From contig JAIPFF010000006.1 in the NCBI GenBank assembly GCA_021736785.1, positions 1-64,000 on the forward strand: DNA of 64,000 bases, given 5' to 3'. The DNA comes from Thiohalocapsa sp. Its GTDB lineage: Bacteria; Pseudomonadota; Gammaproteobacteria; Chromatiales; Chromatiaceae. Of the stretch, positions 52,432-60,718 are shown one piece after another. The stretch's first letter is position 1. Each line of letters begins with the position of its first letter. The notes under the pieces are model-generated. The model was not told the origin of the DNA. It worked only from the letters and a program-made list of their open reading frames with translations, and did no database searches. The position numbers were made by a program, and so were the translations under genes.

Positions 52432-52795
52432 CCGATCCTCCTTCGCCCCGGCTCGAGAGGGCCGGAGTCGTATCGTTGCGCGGCCCGCGCCGAGCGCGCG
52501 TATCGGCGCCAGGGCCTAACTCAGTATAGGTACGCAATAGTGGAGAAGGGCAACCCGTAACAGACGTCCGGCTGCGCCAGCGCAACGTCCGAAAACCACT
52601 AGGATACTGGGTTTGACCGCACCGGCACGGTCGGTGCGATTGGCACCGCGCGTGCAAAGCGTCACAATGTCGCTGCGCACGTCGGCCGGTCCGCCGCGTG
52701 CAAGCCATCGAAGTTTGTGGGCCGCAACGGCCCGGCCCGCCAGAAACGATGCCCGTTCCGGATACCGGACGGGCGCAAGAGGAGAGACGATCACA

Positions 52796-53287
52796 ATGCG
52801 TTGCAAGACCCTGCCGATTTTCCTGCTGCTGTCGGTGCTGCTGGCCCCGATCAACGTGCTTGCCCAGGAGATTTCGATCTCCGACACCGTGCTGAAAATG
52901 CCTCTGGCCGAAGACGTGTCAATGGACGACGCCGTCGACTCGATGAAGCTCCGCGCCAACTCGCTGAACTTCAAGCTGGTCGCCCATCTTCCGCTCTACC
53001 AAGAGCTGGAAGCGATGGGGGTCGAGACCAACCGAATCGAGATCTTTCAGTTCTGCGACGCCCGCATCGCCAACGAGATGCTGCAGTTCAACCCCGACTT
53101 TTCCGCCTACCTGCCGTGCCGCATCGCGCTGCTGGAAGACAGCGAGGGGAAAGCCTGGCTGGTAACGCTCGATCTCGCCAAGATCATCCCGAGCGCCAAT
53201 CTGCCGCCGGAGCTGTTGGAAAAGGCGCAATTGGTGAGCGACAACATCGAATCCATCATGACCGCCGGCGCCAACGGCGACCTCTGA
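52796..53287 (+). CDS. Exported DUF302 domain protein
   Basis: A 163-residue periplasmic protein with a signal peptide (LPIFLLLSVLLAPINVLA). The mature part fits the DUF302 fold: DAVDSMKLRANSLNFKLVAH, LPLYQELEAMG, IEIFQFCDARIANEMLQFNP, YLPCRIALLEDSEGKAWLVT. Two cysteines (FQFC, LPC) are conserved-looking. GGAGAG lies upstream of the ATG. DUF302 proteins are common in sulfur-oxidising bacteria, but no function is established. Convergent with the NAD(P)-binding gene. Confidence 0.88.
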   Translation: MRCKTLPIFLLLSVLLAPINVLAQEISISDTVLKMPLAEDVSMDDAVDSMKLRANSLNFKLVAHLPLYQELEAMGVETNRIEIFQFCDARIANEMLQFNPDFSAYLPCRIALLEDSEGKAWLVTLDLAKIIPSANLPPELLEKAQLVSDNIESIMTAGANGDL

Positions 53288-53305
53288 CCCACCTGAATCG
53301 CGTCG

Positions 53306-53326
53306 GGCCGGTCCGGCGGACCGGCC
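53306..53326. terminator. Hairpin between convergent genes, no T-tract
   Basis: A perfect 9-bp stem (GGCCGGTCC / GGACCGGCC) with loop GGC lies 19 bp after the DUF302 stop. The stem is very stable, but no run of T follows on either strand, so its role in termination is uncertain. Confidence 0.4.
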
Positions 53327-53440
53327 GCGCCGCCGACCGGCAGGGACCGGTTGGCGAAACTGCCCCGTAACGCCCCCCAACGTATCGACATCAGGACGCG
53401 AGACGGGCTTCGCCGCCAATGGGCCCGCAAAGCGCTGGGC

Positions 53441-54052
53441 TCAGCTGACCGCGGGCGTGCGCTGCAAAAAGCTGAGATCATCGAGCTGCGCCAGTACGAA
53501 TTCGGCAACGTCGGCGCGGGAGATGCGGGTCGCTTTGATGTCTTTGCCGGTACCCGATCGGTAGCTGCCGCTGCGCGGGCCATCGGTCAGGCCGCCGGGC
53601 CGCACAATCGTCCATTCGAGTCCGCTGTCGCGAATCAGCCGTTCCTGGGCCTCCTTGGCCTGGAAGATGCGCTTCATCGTCAGATTCATCACGATTCTGA
53701 ACAACAACGGGATCTGCTCGGCGCTGTCGCCGACGCCCAGGGAGGTCACGGCCACCAGCCGGCGCGGGCCCAGGCGTTGCATCGCATCGATGATATGCGC
53801 GGTACCGCGATCTTCGACGGGCTCCGTGCCGGGGCGCGTTCCGAGGATACAGATCACCGCATCCGCCCCCTCGACGCAACGATCGACGGCTGACTGGTCG
53901 AGCACGTCCCCGGCCACCACCGTCAGGCCTGCCGCATCCGACAGCTTATCGGGATCGCGGGCGAGCGCCTGAATTTGGTGACCGAGGGCGAGTCCCTGCT
54001 CGACGACGTGTCGCCCCGTACCGCCGGTGGCACCGAACAACGCGACCCTCAC
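53441..54052 (-). CDS. NAD(P)-binding atypical SDR (NmrA/BVR-like)
   Basis: A 203-residue Rossmann protein. The dinucleotide loop is RVALFGATGGTGRHVVEQGL. DPDKLSDAAGLTVVAGDVLD, ADAVICILGTRPGTEP, RRLVAVTSLGVGDS, EWTIVRPGGLTDGP and SRADVAEFVLAQL follow the pattern of atypical SDRs such as biliverdin reductase-like and NmrA-like proteins. No YxxxK catalytic motif is present, as expected for the subfamily. Its start overlaps the ubiG stop by 4 bp, so it is translated with ubiG. Substrate unknown. Confidence 0.9.
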   Translation of the reverse strand: MRVALFGATGGTGRHVVEQGLALGHQIQALARDPDKLSDAAGLTVVAGDVLDQSAVDRCVEGADAVICILGTRPGTEPVEDRGTAHIIDAMQRLGPRRLVAVTSLGVGDSAEQIPLLFRIVMNLTMKRIFQAKEAQERLIRDSGLEWTIVRPGGLTDGPRSGSYRSGTGKDIKATRISRADVAEFVLAQLDDLSFLQRTPAVS

Positions 54053-54804
54053 GATGCGTCTCCGCGGCGAAATACCATCATGTAATTGACACCCATATAG
54101 CCGGTCAAAGAAAAGGCACGGTTAAAGGGATTGACGCGCACGCCGGTGCGCTGGATGACTCGGTAATCCGGCCCGAGCCCATCGACCAGTTCGGTTGGTT
54201 TCACCAGCTTGCGGTAGTGGTGCGTTCCCTTCGGCAGCCAGCGAAGGATGCGCTCGGCGCCGATGATGGCCATCAGCCAGGCGACAGGCGTGCGATTGAT
54301 GGTCGCGACGACCATGACGCCGCCGGGGCGCACCACCTTCGCACAGTCGGCAAGGAAATCCGGCAGATGCTCCACGTGCTCGACAACCTCCATGTTCAGC
54401 ACGGCGTCGAAGCGCTCGCCGGCCGCGGCGAGGTCATCGACGGTGGCTAGCCGATAGTCGATGTCGAGACCGCCCCATTGGGCATGGATGTCGGCGACGC
54501 GCACGTTCTTCTCGGTGATCTCGGTGCCGGTCACGTCCGCCCCCAGTCGGGCGACGGATTCGCTGAGAATGCCGCCGCCGCAACCGATATCGAGGATGCG
54601 CAGTCCCTCGAAGGGCCGCTCGGCCGTCGGATCACGCTCGAATGCCGCGCACAACTGCTCGCGGATATAGCCGACGCGAAAGGCGTTCAATCGATGCAGC
54701 GGCCAAAAAGGCCCCTGCTCGTCCCACCAGCGGTGGGCCAGGTTTTCGAAGTACTCGACTTCTGCCGGATCGATATCGGGGGCGTTGAGATGGACGGCTG
54801 TCAT
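54049..54804 (-). CDS. ubiG: Ubiquinone biosynthesis O-methyltransferase
   Basis: A 251-residue SAM-dependent methyltransferase for the two O-methylations of ubiquinone synthesis. N-terminal IDPAEVEYFENLAHRWWDEQ and FWPLHRLNAFRVGYI are specific to UbiG. Motif I is LRILDIGCGGGILSESVARL; TEITEKNVRVADIHA, DAVLNMEVVEHVEHLPDFL and VATINRTPVAWLMAIIGAE complete the fold, with VNYMMVFRR at the end. The start chosen gives the normal length. An upstream in-frame ATG would add 35 residues of non-family sequence. Confidence 0.96.
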   Translation of the reverse strand: MTAVHLNAPDIDPAEVEYFENLAHRWWDEQGPFWPLHRLNAFRVGYIREQLCAAFERDPTAERPFEGLRILDIGCGGGILSESVARLGADVTGTEITEKNVRVADIHAQWGGLDIDYRLATVDDLAAAGERFDAVLNMEVVEHVEHLPDFLADCAKVVRPGGVMVVATINRTPVAWLMAIIGAERILRWLPKGTHHYRKLVKPTELVDGLGPDYRVIQRTGVRVNPFNRAFSLTGYMGVNYMMVFRRGDAS

Positions 54805-55043
54805 GGAGGTCACCGGCGGTCGCTGGCGCTCCGCCGCGCGGAGTGCCGTGAACAAAAGATCGATAATCTCCGGGATATCGTGCCCGCCCGCCCCCTTTGC
54901 AACCGCCACGTGCGGCGACGTTGTCGTGCATACCCGCGTCGGGTAGGCTAGCGGCGGCGCCGCGCCGGCAAGCCCGTGGCGACCCCCGATTGCCCCTTAT
55001 CCAACCCGACTCCCGACGGGATCCGCCAGTTCGAGCACACCGG

Positions 55044-56555
55044 ATGAGCACACCGGACCCCGCCCAAGCAGACGTCCTCGGCCAAATGCTGGCCGGCCCG
55101 CTGGCCGTTGCCGGCTATTGGCTCGCCGAGGTGACGGCCTATTTCAGCTTCGATCCGACGCTGCTGGCCACGCCCGACATGGCGGCGCGCATCGCGCTGC
55201 AGGTGCTGCTGCTGGTGGGGTCGGCATTTTTCTCGGGCTCGGAGACGGCGCTGTTCTCCCTCTCCAGACTCGACCTGCAGCAACTGCGGCGTAAGCAGCA
55301 TCCACGCATCGACACGCTGCAGGCCCTGCTCGACCAGCCGCGGCGGCTGATCATCTCGGTGCTGTGCGGCAACCAGCTCATCAACATCGCCGCCGTGGCC
55401 AACATGACCGGCATCCTGCTGACCCTTTACGGGGAGGAGCGCGCGGGCATCATCAACGTGCTGGTCATGGTGCCCCTGCTGCTGCTGTTCGGCGAGGTCA
55501 CGCCGAAGACCATCGCCATGTCCAACCCGGTCGGGGTCAGCGCCGGGCTGGTGGCGGCGCCGATGGCCCACTGGGTGCGCATCGTCACACCGCTGCGCCT
55601 CGCGCTGCGGGCAGTCTCGGATCGGGTGACGACCTGGTTCGTCGGCCACGAGAAGGCCCCCGAGAACATCCTGCAGATCGACGAGTTCCGCATTCTGGTG
55701 GACGAGGTGGCCAACGAGGGCGAGATCCAGGCGACCGAGCGCACGCTGATCTATCACCTGCTCGACGCCGGCGCCACCGAGATCGTCGAGATCATGACAC
55801 CGCGCACCCGCATGGCCTTCATCGACGCCGACAGTGATCTGAGCGACGCGCTCGCCCGCTTCCGCGCCCTGCGTCACTCCCGCGTGCCGGTGTACCGCGG
55901 CCAGCTCGACAATCTGATCGGCTTCCTGCACTTGGAAGACGTACTGCCGCTGGTGCTCGATAAGCCCGACCTGACCGATCAGCGCCTGGACGATCTGGTG
56001 CGGCCCCTGGTGGTGGCGCCGCCGACCAAGCGCGTGGACGAGATGTTCGATTTTTTTCAGGCCAATCAGACCCGTGCGGCGCTGGTGCTGGACGAATTCG
56101 GCGGCGTCGAGGGCATCGTCACGATTCGCGACGTGCTGACCTTTATTTTCGGCCACCTATCCGGAGAGACGAAGGGACAGGACCTCTACCACGAGCGCGA
56201 CGAGAACATCTACGAGGTCCCCGGCGATATGAAACTGACCGACTTCAACGATCTGACGAATTTCGGCATTTGGGATCCGCGCATGACCACCGTCGCCGGC
56301 GTTGCGTTCCGCCACCTCGACCGACTGCCGAAGGTCGGCGACCGGGTTCAAGTCGAGGACTGCTTGATCGAAGTCCTGGACATGGACGGCCAGCGCATTG
56401 CCCGGGTGCGTGTCGCCCGCGGGCCGACAGGCCTGTCCGGCGACACACCGGTGCCGGAAGCCGAGGAAGGCGCCGACTTCGCCGCCGACGGCAATGCCCA
56501 AGACTCGCCGGCAACGGCGCCTCGCCAAGCAGACGACGACAACGGGGCAAGCTGA
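55044..56555 (+). CDS. CNNM (DUF21) and CBS-pair transporter protein, first of two
   Basis: A 503-residue membrane protein of the CNNM/CorC/YtfL type. The DUF21 domain (residues ~40-235) has LLVGSAFFSGSETALFSLSR and LLLFGEVTPKTIAMSNPV. A CBS pair follows: MTPRTRMAFIDADSDLSD and RAALVLDEFGGVEGIVTIRD. The CorC_HlyC domain has NIYEVPGDMKLTDFNDLTNF and TVAGVAFRHLDRLPKVGDRV. The C-terminus adds an acidic, low-complexity tail. It probably takes part in magnesium or cobalt efflux. The next gene starts 2 bp after its stop and is a paralogue, so the two likely form a heteromer. Confidence 0.93.
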   Translation: MSTPDPAQADVLGQMLAGPLAVAGYWLAEVTAYFSFDPTLLATPDMAARIALQVLLLVGSAFFSGSETALFSLSRLDLQQLRRKQHPRIDTLQALLDQPRRLIISVLCGNQLINIAAVANMTGILLTLYGEERAGIINVLVMVPLLLLFGEVTPKTIAMSNPVGVSAGLVAAPMAHWVRIVTPLRLALRAVSDRVTTWFVGHEKAPENILQIDEFRILVDEVANEGEIQATERTLIYHLLDAGATEIVEIMTPRTRMAFIDADSDLSDALARFRALRHSRVPVYRGQLDNLIGFLHLEDVLPLVLDKPDLTDQRLDDLVRPLVVAPPTKRVDEMFDFFQANQTRAALVLDEFGGVEGIVTIRDVLTFIFGHLSGETKGQDLYHERDENIYEVPGDMKLTDFNDLTNFGIWDPRMTTVAGVAFRHLDRLPKVGDRVQVEDCLIEVLDMDGQRIARVRVARGPTGLSGDTPVPEAEEGADFAADGNAQDSPATAPRQADDDNGAS

Positions 56556-56557
56556 CC

Positions 56558-57817
56558 ATGGATCCCGTTCTCACGGTTATCGCCATGCTGGTTCTACTGC
56601 TGCTCGAGGGCTTCTTCTCGGGCAGCGAGATCGCCTTGGTGCATGCGGACAAGCTCAGGCTGCGGGCCCGCTCGGGCAAGGGCAACCGGGGCGCCGGTCT
56701 CGCGCTGCGGTTGCTCCGGCGCCCGGAGGTGCTGCTGACGACCACGCTGGTCGGCACGAATATCGCGGTGGTCACGTTGACGACACTCGGCACGCTGTTG
56801 ATGATTCAGGCCTTCGGCGAGCTCGGCGAGCTGTATGCCTTTCTGCTGTTCACGCCGCTGCTTCTGGTGTTCGGCGAAATCGTGCCGAAAAGCGTTTACC
56901 AGCAGAAGGCCGACGAGATCGCGCCGGTGGTCGTCTATCCGTTGCGGCTGTTCACGCTGCTGCTGTACCCGTTGGTGTGGGTGTTCTCGCTGGTCGCGCG
57001 CACGGCGGCCCGTATGGTGCGCGGGCCGCGCTCGGAGTCGAATCTCTTCATCACCCGCCAACAGGTCGGCACGCTGGTGGACATGGCGGACCGCGGCGCC
57101 GACGTCGACCTCTTCGACCGCAAACGCATCGAGCGCGCGATCCGCTTCGGCGGGACCACCGTCGGCGAGGCCATGGTGCCGCTCGCGGAAATTACGGCCT
57201 TGAACCACCTGCGCAGCACCCGCGACGCGCTCGATCTTGTGCGCCAGTCCGGCTTCAACCGGCTGCCGATCTATCAGGGCAACCTCGGCAATGTCGTCGG
57301 CATCGTCACCCTGACGGTCTGGGACCTGATGGACGAGACCGTGACCTCGAAGCCGCTCGGCGAACTGGTTCGCCCGGCACTGTACGTGTCTCCGCTGCAG
57401 CCCATCGACGAGCTGCTGCCGCTGCTGCGTGAGCGTGACGACCATATGGCCGTGGTCGTCGACGAGTTCGGCTCCGCCATCGGCATGATCACCATGGAAG
57501 ACATCATCGAAGAAGTGGTCGGCGAGATCGAGGTGGGCTACGACTTCGACGTCTATCACCCCAAGCGCAAGCGCCACTTTCGGCGCATCGACGACGGCCT
57601 CTACGAGCTCGACTCGCGGGTGCCGATCTCCGATCTCAATGCGTTGCTCGGTATCGACCTGCCGGCGACGGAGTTCCATACCGCCGGCGGCTTCGTCGAG
57701 GCCCGCCTGCGCCATATCCCGCGCGAGGGCGAGCAAGTGTCGGAGTCGGGCTGGCGCTTTACGGTCAGCGAGGCCAACGAGCGCGCCGTGGTGAAGCTCC
57801 GTGTCGAGCGTGCCTGA
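56558..57817 (+). CDS. CNNM (DUF21) and CBS-pair transporter protein, second of two
   Basis: A 419-residue paralogue of the preceding protein. DUF21: LLLEGFFSGSEIALVHADKL, VLLTTTLVGTNIAVVTLTTL and LLVFGEIVPKSVYQQKADEI. CBS pair: AMVPLAEITALNHLRSTRDA, and MAVVVDEFGSAIGMITMEDI. CorC_HlyC domain: YELDSRVPISDLNALLGIDL and TAGGFVEARLRHIPREGEQV. Compared with its partner the linker is shorter and the acidic tail is missing. Immediate coupling to the first gene implies equimolar production. Confidence 0.93.
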   Translation: MDPVLTVIAMLVLLLLEGFFSGSEIALVHADKLRLRARSGKGNRGAGLALRLLRRPEVLLTTTLVGTNIAVVTLTTLGTLLMIQAFGELGELYAFLLFTPLLLVFGEIVPKSVYQQKADEIAPVVVYPLRLFTLLLYPLVWVFSLVARTAARMVRGPRSESNLFITRQQVGTLVDMADRGADVDLFDRKRIERAIRFGGTTVGEAMVPLAEITALNHLRSTRDALDLVRQSGFNRLPIYQGNLGNVVGIVTLTVWDLMDETVTSKPLGELVRPALYVSPLQPIDELLPLLRERDDHMAVVVDEFGSAIGMITMEDIIEEVVGEIEVGYDFDVYHPKRKRHFRRIDDGLYELDSRVPISDLNALLGIDLPATEFHTAGGFVEARLRHIPREGEQVSESGWRFTVSEANERAVVKLRVERA

Positions 57818-57935
57818 TGGACGCACCGGAACCGAGGACGTCGCGCTCGCGGCGTCCGCGTGCCTTGCCTACCCGATGCAGGGTACCCAGTATCCGCAAC
57901 ATCGCATTACCGCCTCCGGTCCTTGAGTTATCCTG

Positions 57936-58295
57936 ATGCTCGAAACGCTGCAACGCCTCGCGACTTGGATGCGGCCCGCGGCGCCGTTCTTTGCCGGCGT
58001 GGCCATACTCCTGTTTGCACTCTGTGCGGTGCTCGTGCTGACGACCCGATCGGCGTCCGCGGATCGCGTACTGATGCCGGCCATCGCCGGCCTCCTCTGG
58101 ACGCTGTGCGGTTATGTTTTCGTGCGGACCTTCGAGTCGGTACCGGCACCGGCATCGCCCGACATGTCCGCCTGGAGGCGTCTGAAGCGGGGCGTGTCCC
58201 GCGCTTGGCACTGGCTGTTGGCGGCGGCCTTCGCCGCAGCCACGATCGCCGCGCTCCTGGTAACCAATCACCTCATCCGCGAAGCATTGGGCTGA
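57936..58295 (+). CDS. Small membrane protein of unknown function
   Basis: A 119-residue protein with three predicted membrane segments: APFFAGVAILLFALCAVLVL, LMPAIAGLLWTLCGYVFV and HWLLAAAFAAATIAALLVTN. A basic loop with two Trp (MSAWRRLKRGVSRAWHW) lies between the second and third. No ribosome site stands out. I do not recognise the family. It is 118 bp after the CNNM pair on the same strand. Confidence 0.72.
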   Translation: MLETLQRLATWMRPAAPFFAGVAILLFALCAVLVLTTRSASADRVLMPAIAGLLWTLCGYVFVRTFESVPAPASPDMSAWRRLKRGVSRAWHWLLAAAFAAATIAALLVTNHLIREALG

Positions 58296-58447
58296 GCGCA
58301 CCCGGCAGCGCCGCCATCGCGCCCGCGGGGCGCGGCGAAGGCCGCGACTGTCGGCCCGCCCCTCGGTGCGAAACGGCAACGAAAACGCGCGATGCAAGAT
58401 CTTCGCGATCGAGCTTTCGCCATAAGACCGCAACCCGGAGCGCCTCT

Positions 58448-59884
58448 ATGAACAGCGAAGCCATCGAGTCTGCCTACGCCCTGCTCGAGGAGTCGATCAT
58501 GACCTTCCGCGGTGAGCCGGTCGGCACTGTTGCCGCCATCGCCTCCGGCGACGTCGCCGCCGAAAATTATCACGACTGTTTCGTGCGCGATTTCGTCCCC
58601 TCGGCGCTCGTCTTTCTGGCCGACGGGCGATACGACATCGTGCGCAACTTCCTTCACACGGTTCTGCAATTGCGAAGCCAGCATCAACGGATTCACGGCC
58701 ATGGACTCGAACCGGCAGTGCTGCCGGCCAGTTTCCGGGTCACCCGCGGCAAAGACGGCCGCGAGCACATCCGCGCGGACTTCGGCGACCACGCGATCGG
58801 CCGCGTGGCGCCGGTGGACGCCATGCTGTGGTGGGTCGTGCTGCTCGGCATCTATTGCAGGCACAGCGGCGATCGGGAGATCGCCGCCGAACCGGAGATT
58901 CAGCGTGCGCTGCGCGGGGTACTGGAGTTGATGCTGCGCGAAGGCTTCGAGGTGTTCCCCACCATGCTGGTGCCGGACGGCTCGTTCATGATCGACCGGC
59001 GCATGGGCGTCTACGGGCATCCGCTGGAGATACAGGCCCTGTTCTACGGCATGCTCGTCAGCGCCGTCGACCTGCTGCGGGACACGCCGGAGGTGCACGA
59101 ACTGATCGCCTTGGCCGAAAAGCGCGCCAACATGCTGCGCAACTATCTGCAGCTCTTCTACTGGCTCGACATGGAGCGCCTGAACGAGATTCACCGCTAC
59201 CGCACGGAGGAGTTCGGCAGCAGCAGCGTGAATATGCTCAATATCTATCCGGAATCGATCCCCGAATGGGTCATCGACTGGCTGCCGCATCGCGGCGGTT
59301 ATCTGGTCGGCAATCTCGGGCCGGGGCGCATGGACTTTCGCTTCTTCGCGCTCGGCAACCTGCTGGCGATTCTGTTCGGCATCACCAGTCACCACGAGTC
59401 CCAGCGCATCATGCACCTGTACCAGGACCGCTGGGACGATCTGATCGGCAACATGCCGGCGAAGCTGGTGTTCCCGGCCGTCTCCGGCAAAGAGTGGATC
59501 TTCATGACCGGCAGCGACCCGAAAAATGTCCCGTGGTCGTACCACAACGGGGGCAACTGGCCGACGCTGCTATGGGCCTTCGTCGCGGCCGCCATGAAAA
59601 GCGGCCGCGGCGACCTGGCCCAGCTCGCCACCGACGTCGCCGATCACGCGCTGCCCGAGGCAAAGTGGCCGGAGTACTACGACGGGCGCCGCGGCAATCT
59701 CATCGGGCGGCGCGCGCACCTGAACCAGGTCTGGTCCGCAACCGGCTACCTGTTCGCCCACAAGCTGCTCGAAAACGAGGGGCTGCTGGATCTGTTCGCG
59801 GCGGTGGACTCGCCGCCGCGCGGCGGCGCCCGGCAGGGCGACGCGCGGAATCCTTCGTCCGCACGTCCCGACGGGCGCGGCTGA
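58448..59884 (+). CDS. Alkaline/neutral invertase-type glycoside hydrolase (GH100)
   Basis: A 478-residue soluble protein with the marks of GH100 neutral invertases, which split sucrose into glucose and fructose: TVAAIASGDVAAENYHDCFV, RDFVPSALVFLADGRYDIVR, RVAPVDAMLWWVVLLGIY, VFPTMLVPDGSFMIDRRMGV, YGHPLEIQALFYGML, and the C-terminal GKEWIFMTGSDPKNVPWSYH-NGGNWPTLLWAF. The Asp of RDFVPS is the expected catalytic acid region. GGAG precedes the ATG. Sucrose is a compatible solute in some halotolerant bacteria and cyanobacteria, so turnover of it is plausible; no sucrose synthesis gene is in the window. Confidence 0.92.
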   Translation: MNSEAIESAYALLEESIMTFRGEPVGTVAAIASGDVAAENYHDCFVRDFVPSALVFLADGRYDIVRNFLHTVLQLRSQHQRIHGHGLEPAVLPASFRVTRGKDGREHIRADFGDHAIGRVAPVDAMLWWVVLLGIYCRHSGDREIAAEPEIQRALRGVLELMLREGFEVFPTMLVPDGSFMIDRRMGVYGHPLEIQALFYGMLVSAVDLLRDTPEVHELIALAEKRANMLRNYLQLFYWLDMERLNEIHRYRTEEFGSSSVNMLNIYPESIPEWVIDWLPHRGGYLVGNLGPGRMDFRFFALGNLLAILFGITSHHESQRIMHLYQDRWDDLIGNMPAKLVFPAVSGKEWIFMTGSDPKNVPWSYHNGGNWPTLLWAFVAAAMKSGRGDLAQLATDVADHALPEAKWPEYYDGRRGNLIGRRAHLNQVWSATGYLFAHKLLENEGLLDLFAAVDSPPRGGARQGDARNPSSARPDGRG

Positions 59885-59895
59885 TCCCCGGCGTC

Positions 59896-60528
59896 TCAGC
59901 CGCCGCCACCCGATGCGTCGACCGAAGCGTCGCTCCTCAGCGCGCGCACGAGGTCGAGCAGCGCGGGGTCATCCCATTCGCGCTCGCCCTGCGCGCGGTA
60001 GACGATATGCCCGTCCGGATCCACCACGAAGGTCGTCGGCAGACCGCGCATCGGCCAGCGCGGCGCCGCCTCGGAGCTCACGTCCATGGGCAGGGGAAAA
60101 TCCACCGGCACCTGCGTCAGAAAATCGTTGATGGTCTGCGCGTCCTCGCCGACGTTGACCGCAACAAGCAGGATGCCCTCGTCGGCGACCTGCTCCCAGG
60201 CGCGCTGCATGGAGGGCATTTCGGCACGGCACGGCGGACACCAGGTGGCCCAAAAGTTGACGATGACAGGTTTACCGCGCATGTCGGCGAGGCTGTAGCG
60301 GATGCCGTCGGGACCCTCGAGATCGAAATCCGGCGCCCGCGGCCTATCCGGCACCGGGTCGAGCAGCAGCGGTCGGCCCGAATCATCGGATCCCGTCCGC
60401 GGGGCTTGGTCGCTCCGATCTGCCGGGCCGTCGGAATGCGCCGGTTCCGAGCCGGCCGTCGCGGCCGCGATGCCGCCCAGCGCCAGCAGCAACACCAAGA
60501 GATGCGGAAAATAGCCTTGATGGGTCAC
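59896..60528 (-). CDS. Exported TlpA/ResA-like thioredoxin
   Basis: A 210-residue periplasmic thioredoxin-fold protein with an N-terminal signal or anchor (FPHLLVLLLALGGIAAATAG), a Ser/Asp-rich linker, and the redox domain APDFDLEGPDGIRYSLADM, IVNFWATWCPPCRAEMPSMQ, and PTTFVVDPDGHIVYRAQGE with cis-Pro. The WCPPC active site is typical of TlpA-type reductants for cytochrome c or other periplasmic targets. It converges with the invertase gene, 11 bp apart. Confidence 0.92.
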   Translation of the reverse strand: MTHQGYFPHLLVLLLALGGIAAATAGSEPAHSDGPADRSDQAPRTGSDDSGRPLLLDPVPDRPRAPDFDLEGPDGIRYSLADMRGKPVIVNFWATWCPPCRAEMPSMQRAWEQVADEGILLVAVNVGEDAQTINDFLTQVPVDFPLPMDVSSEAAPRWPMRGLPTTFVVDPDGHIVYRAQGEREWDDPALLDLVRALRSDASVDASGGGG

Positions 60529-60718
60529 GGGCTTCGTCGTCTCCTTTGCATGGGATGGTGACGCCGGCGAGCCGGGGCGTCATAGTGGTTTTATTGTCGA
60601 TATCCGGATGCGGCTAGACCCCGCATCGCCGACGCATTGGCGCCGTGCGCGGTCGCGCGCAGGTGCCTCGATGGACCGGCAACATATCACGCTCCGTATT
60701 AGGGAGGGGAAGACAGGC

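Noticed and set aside
54948-57826. Two long minus-strand open frames opposite the CNNM genes
   Set aside because: Both mirror the conserved CNNM/CBS proteins and have His/Arg/Gln-rich shadow composition.
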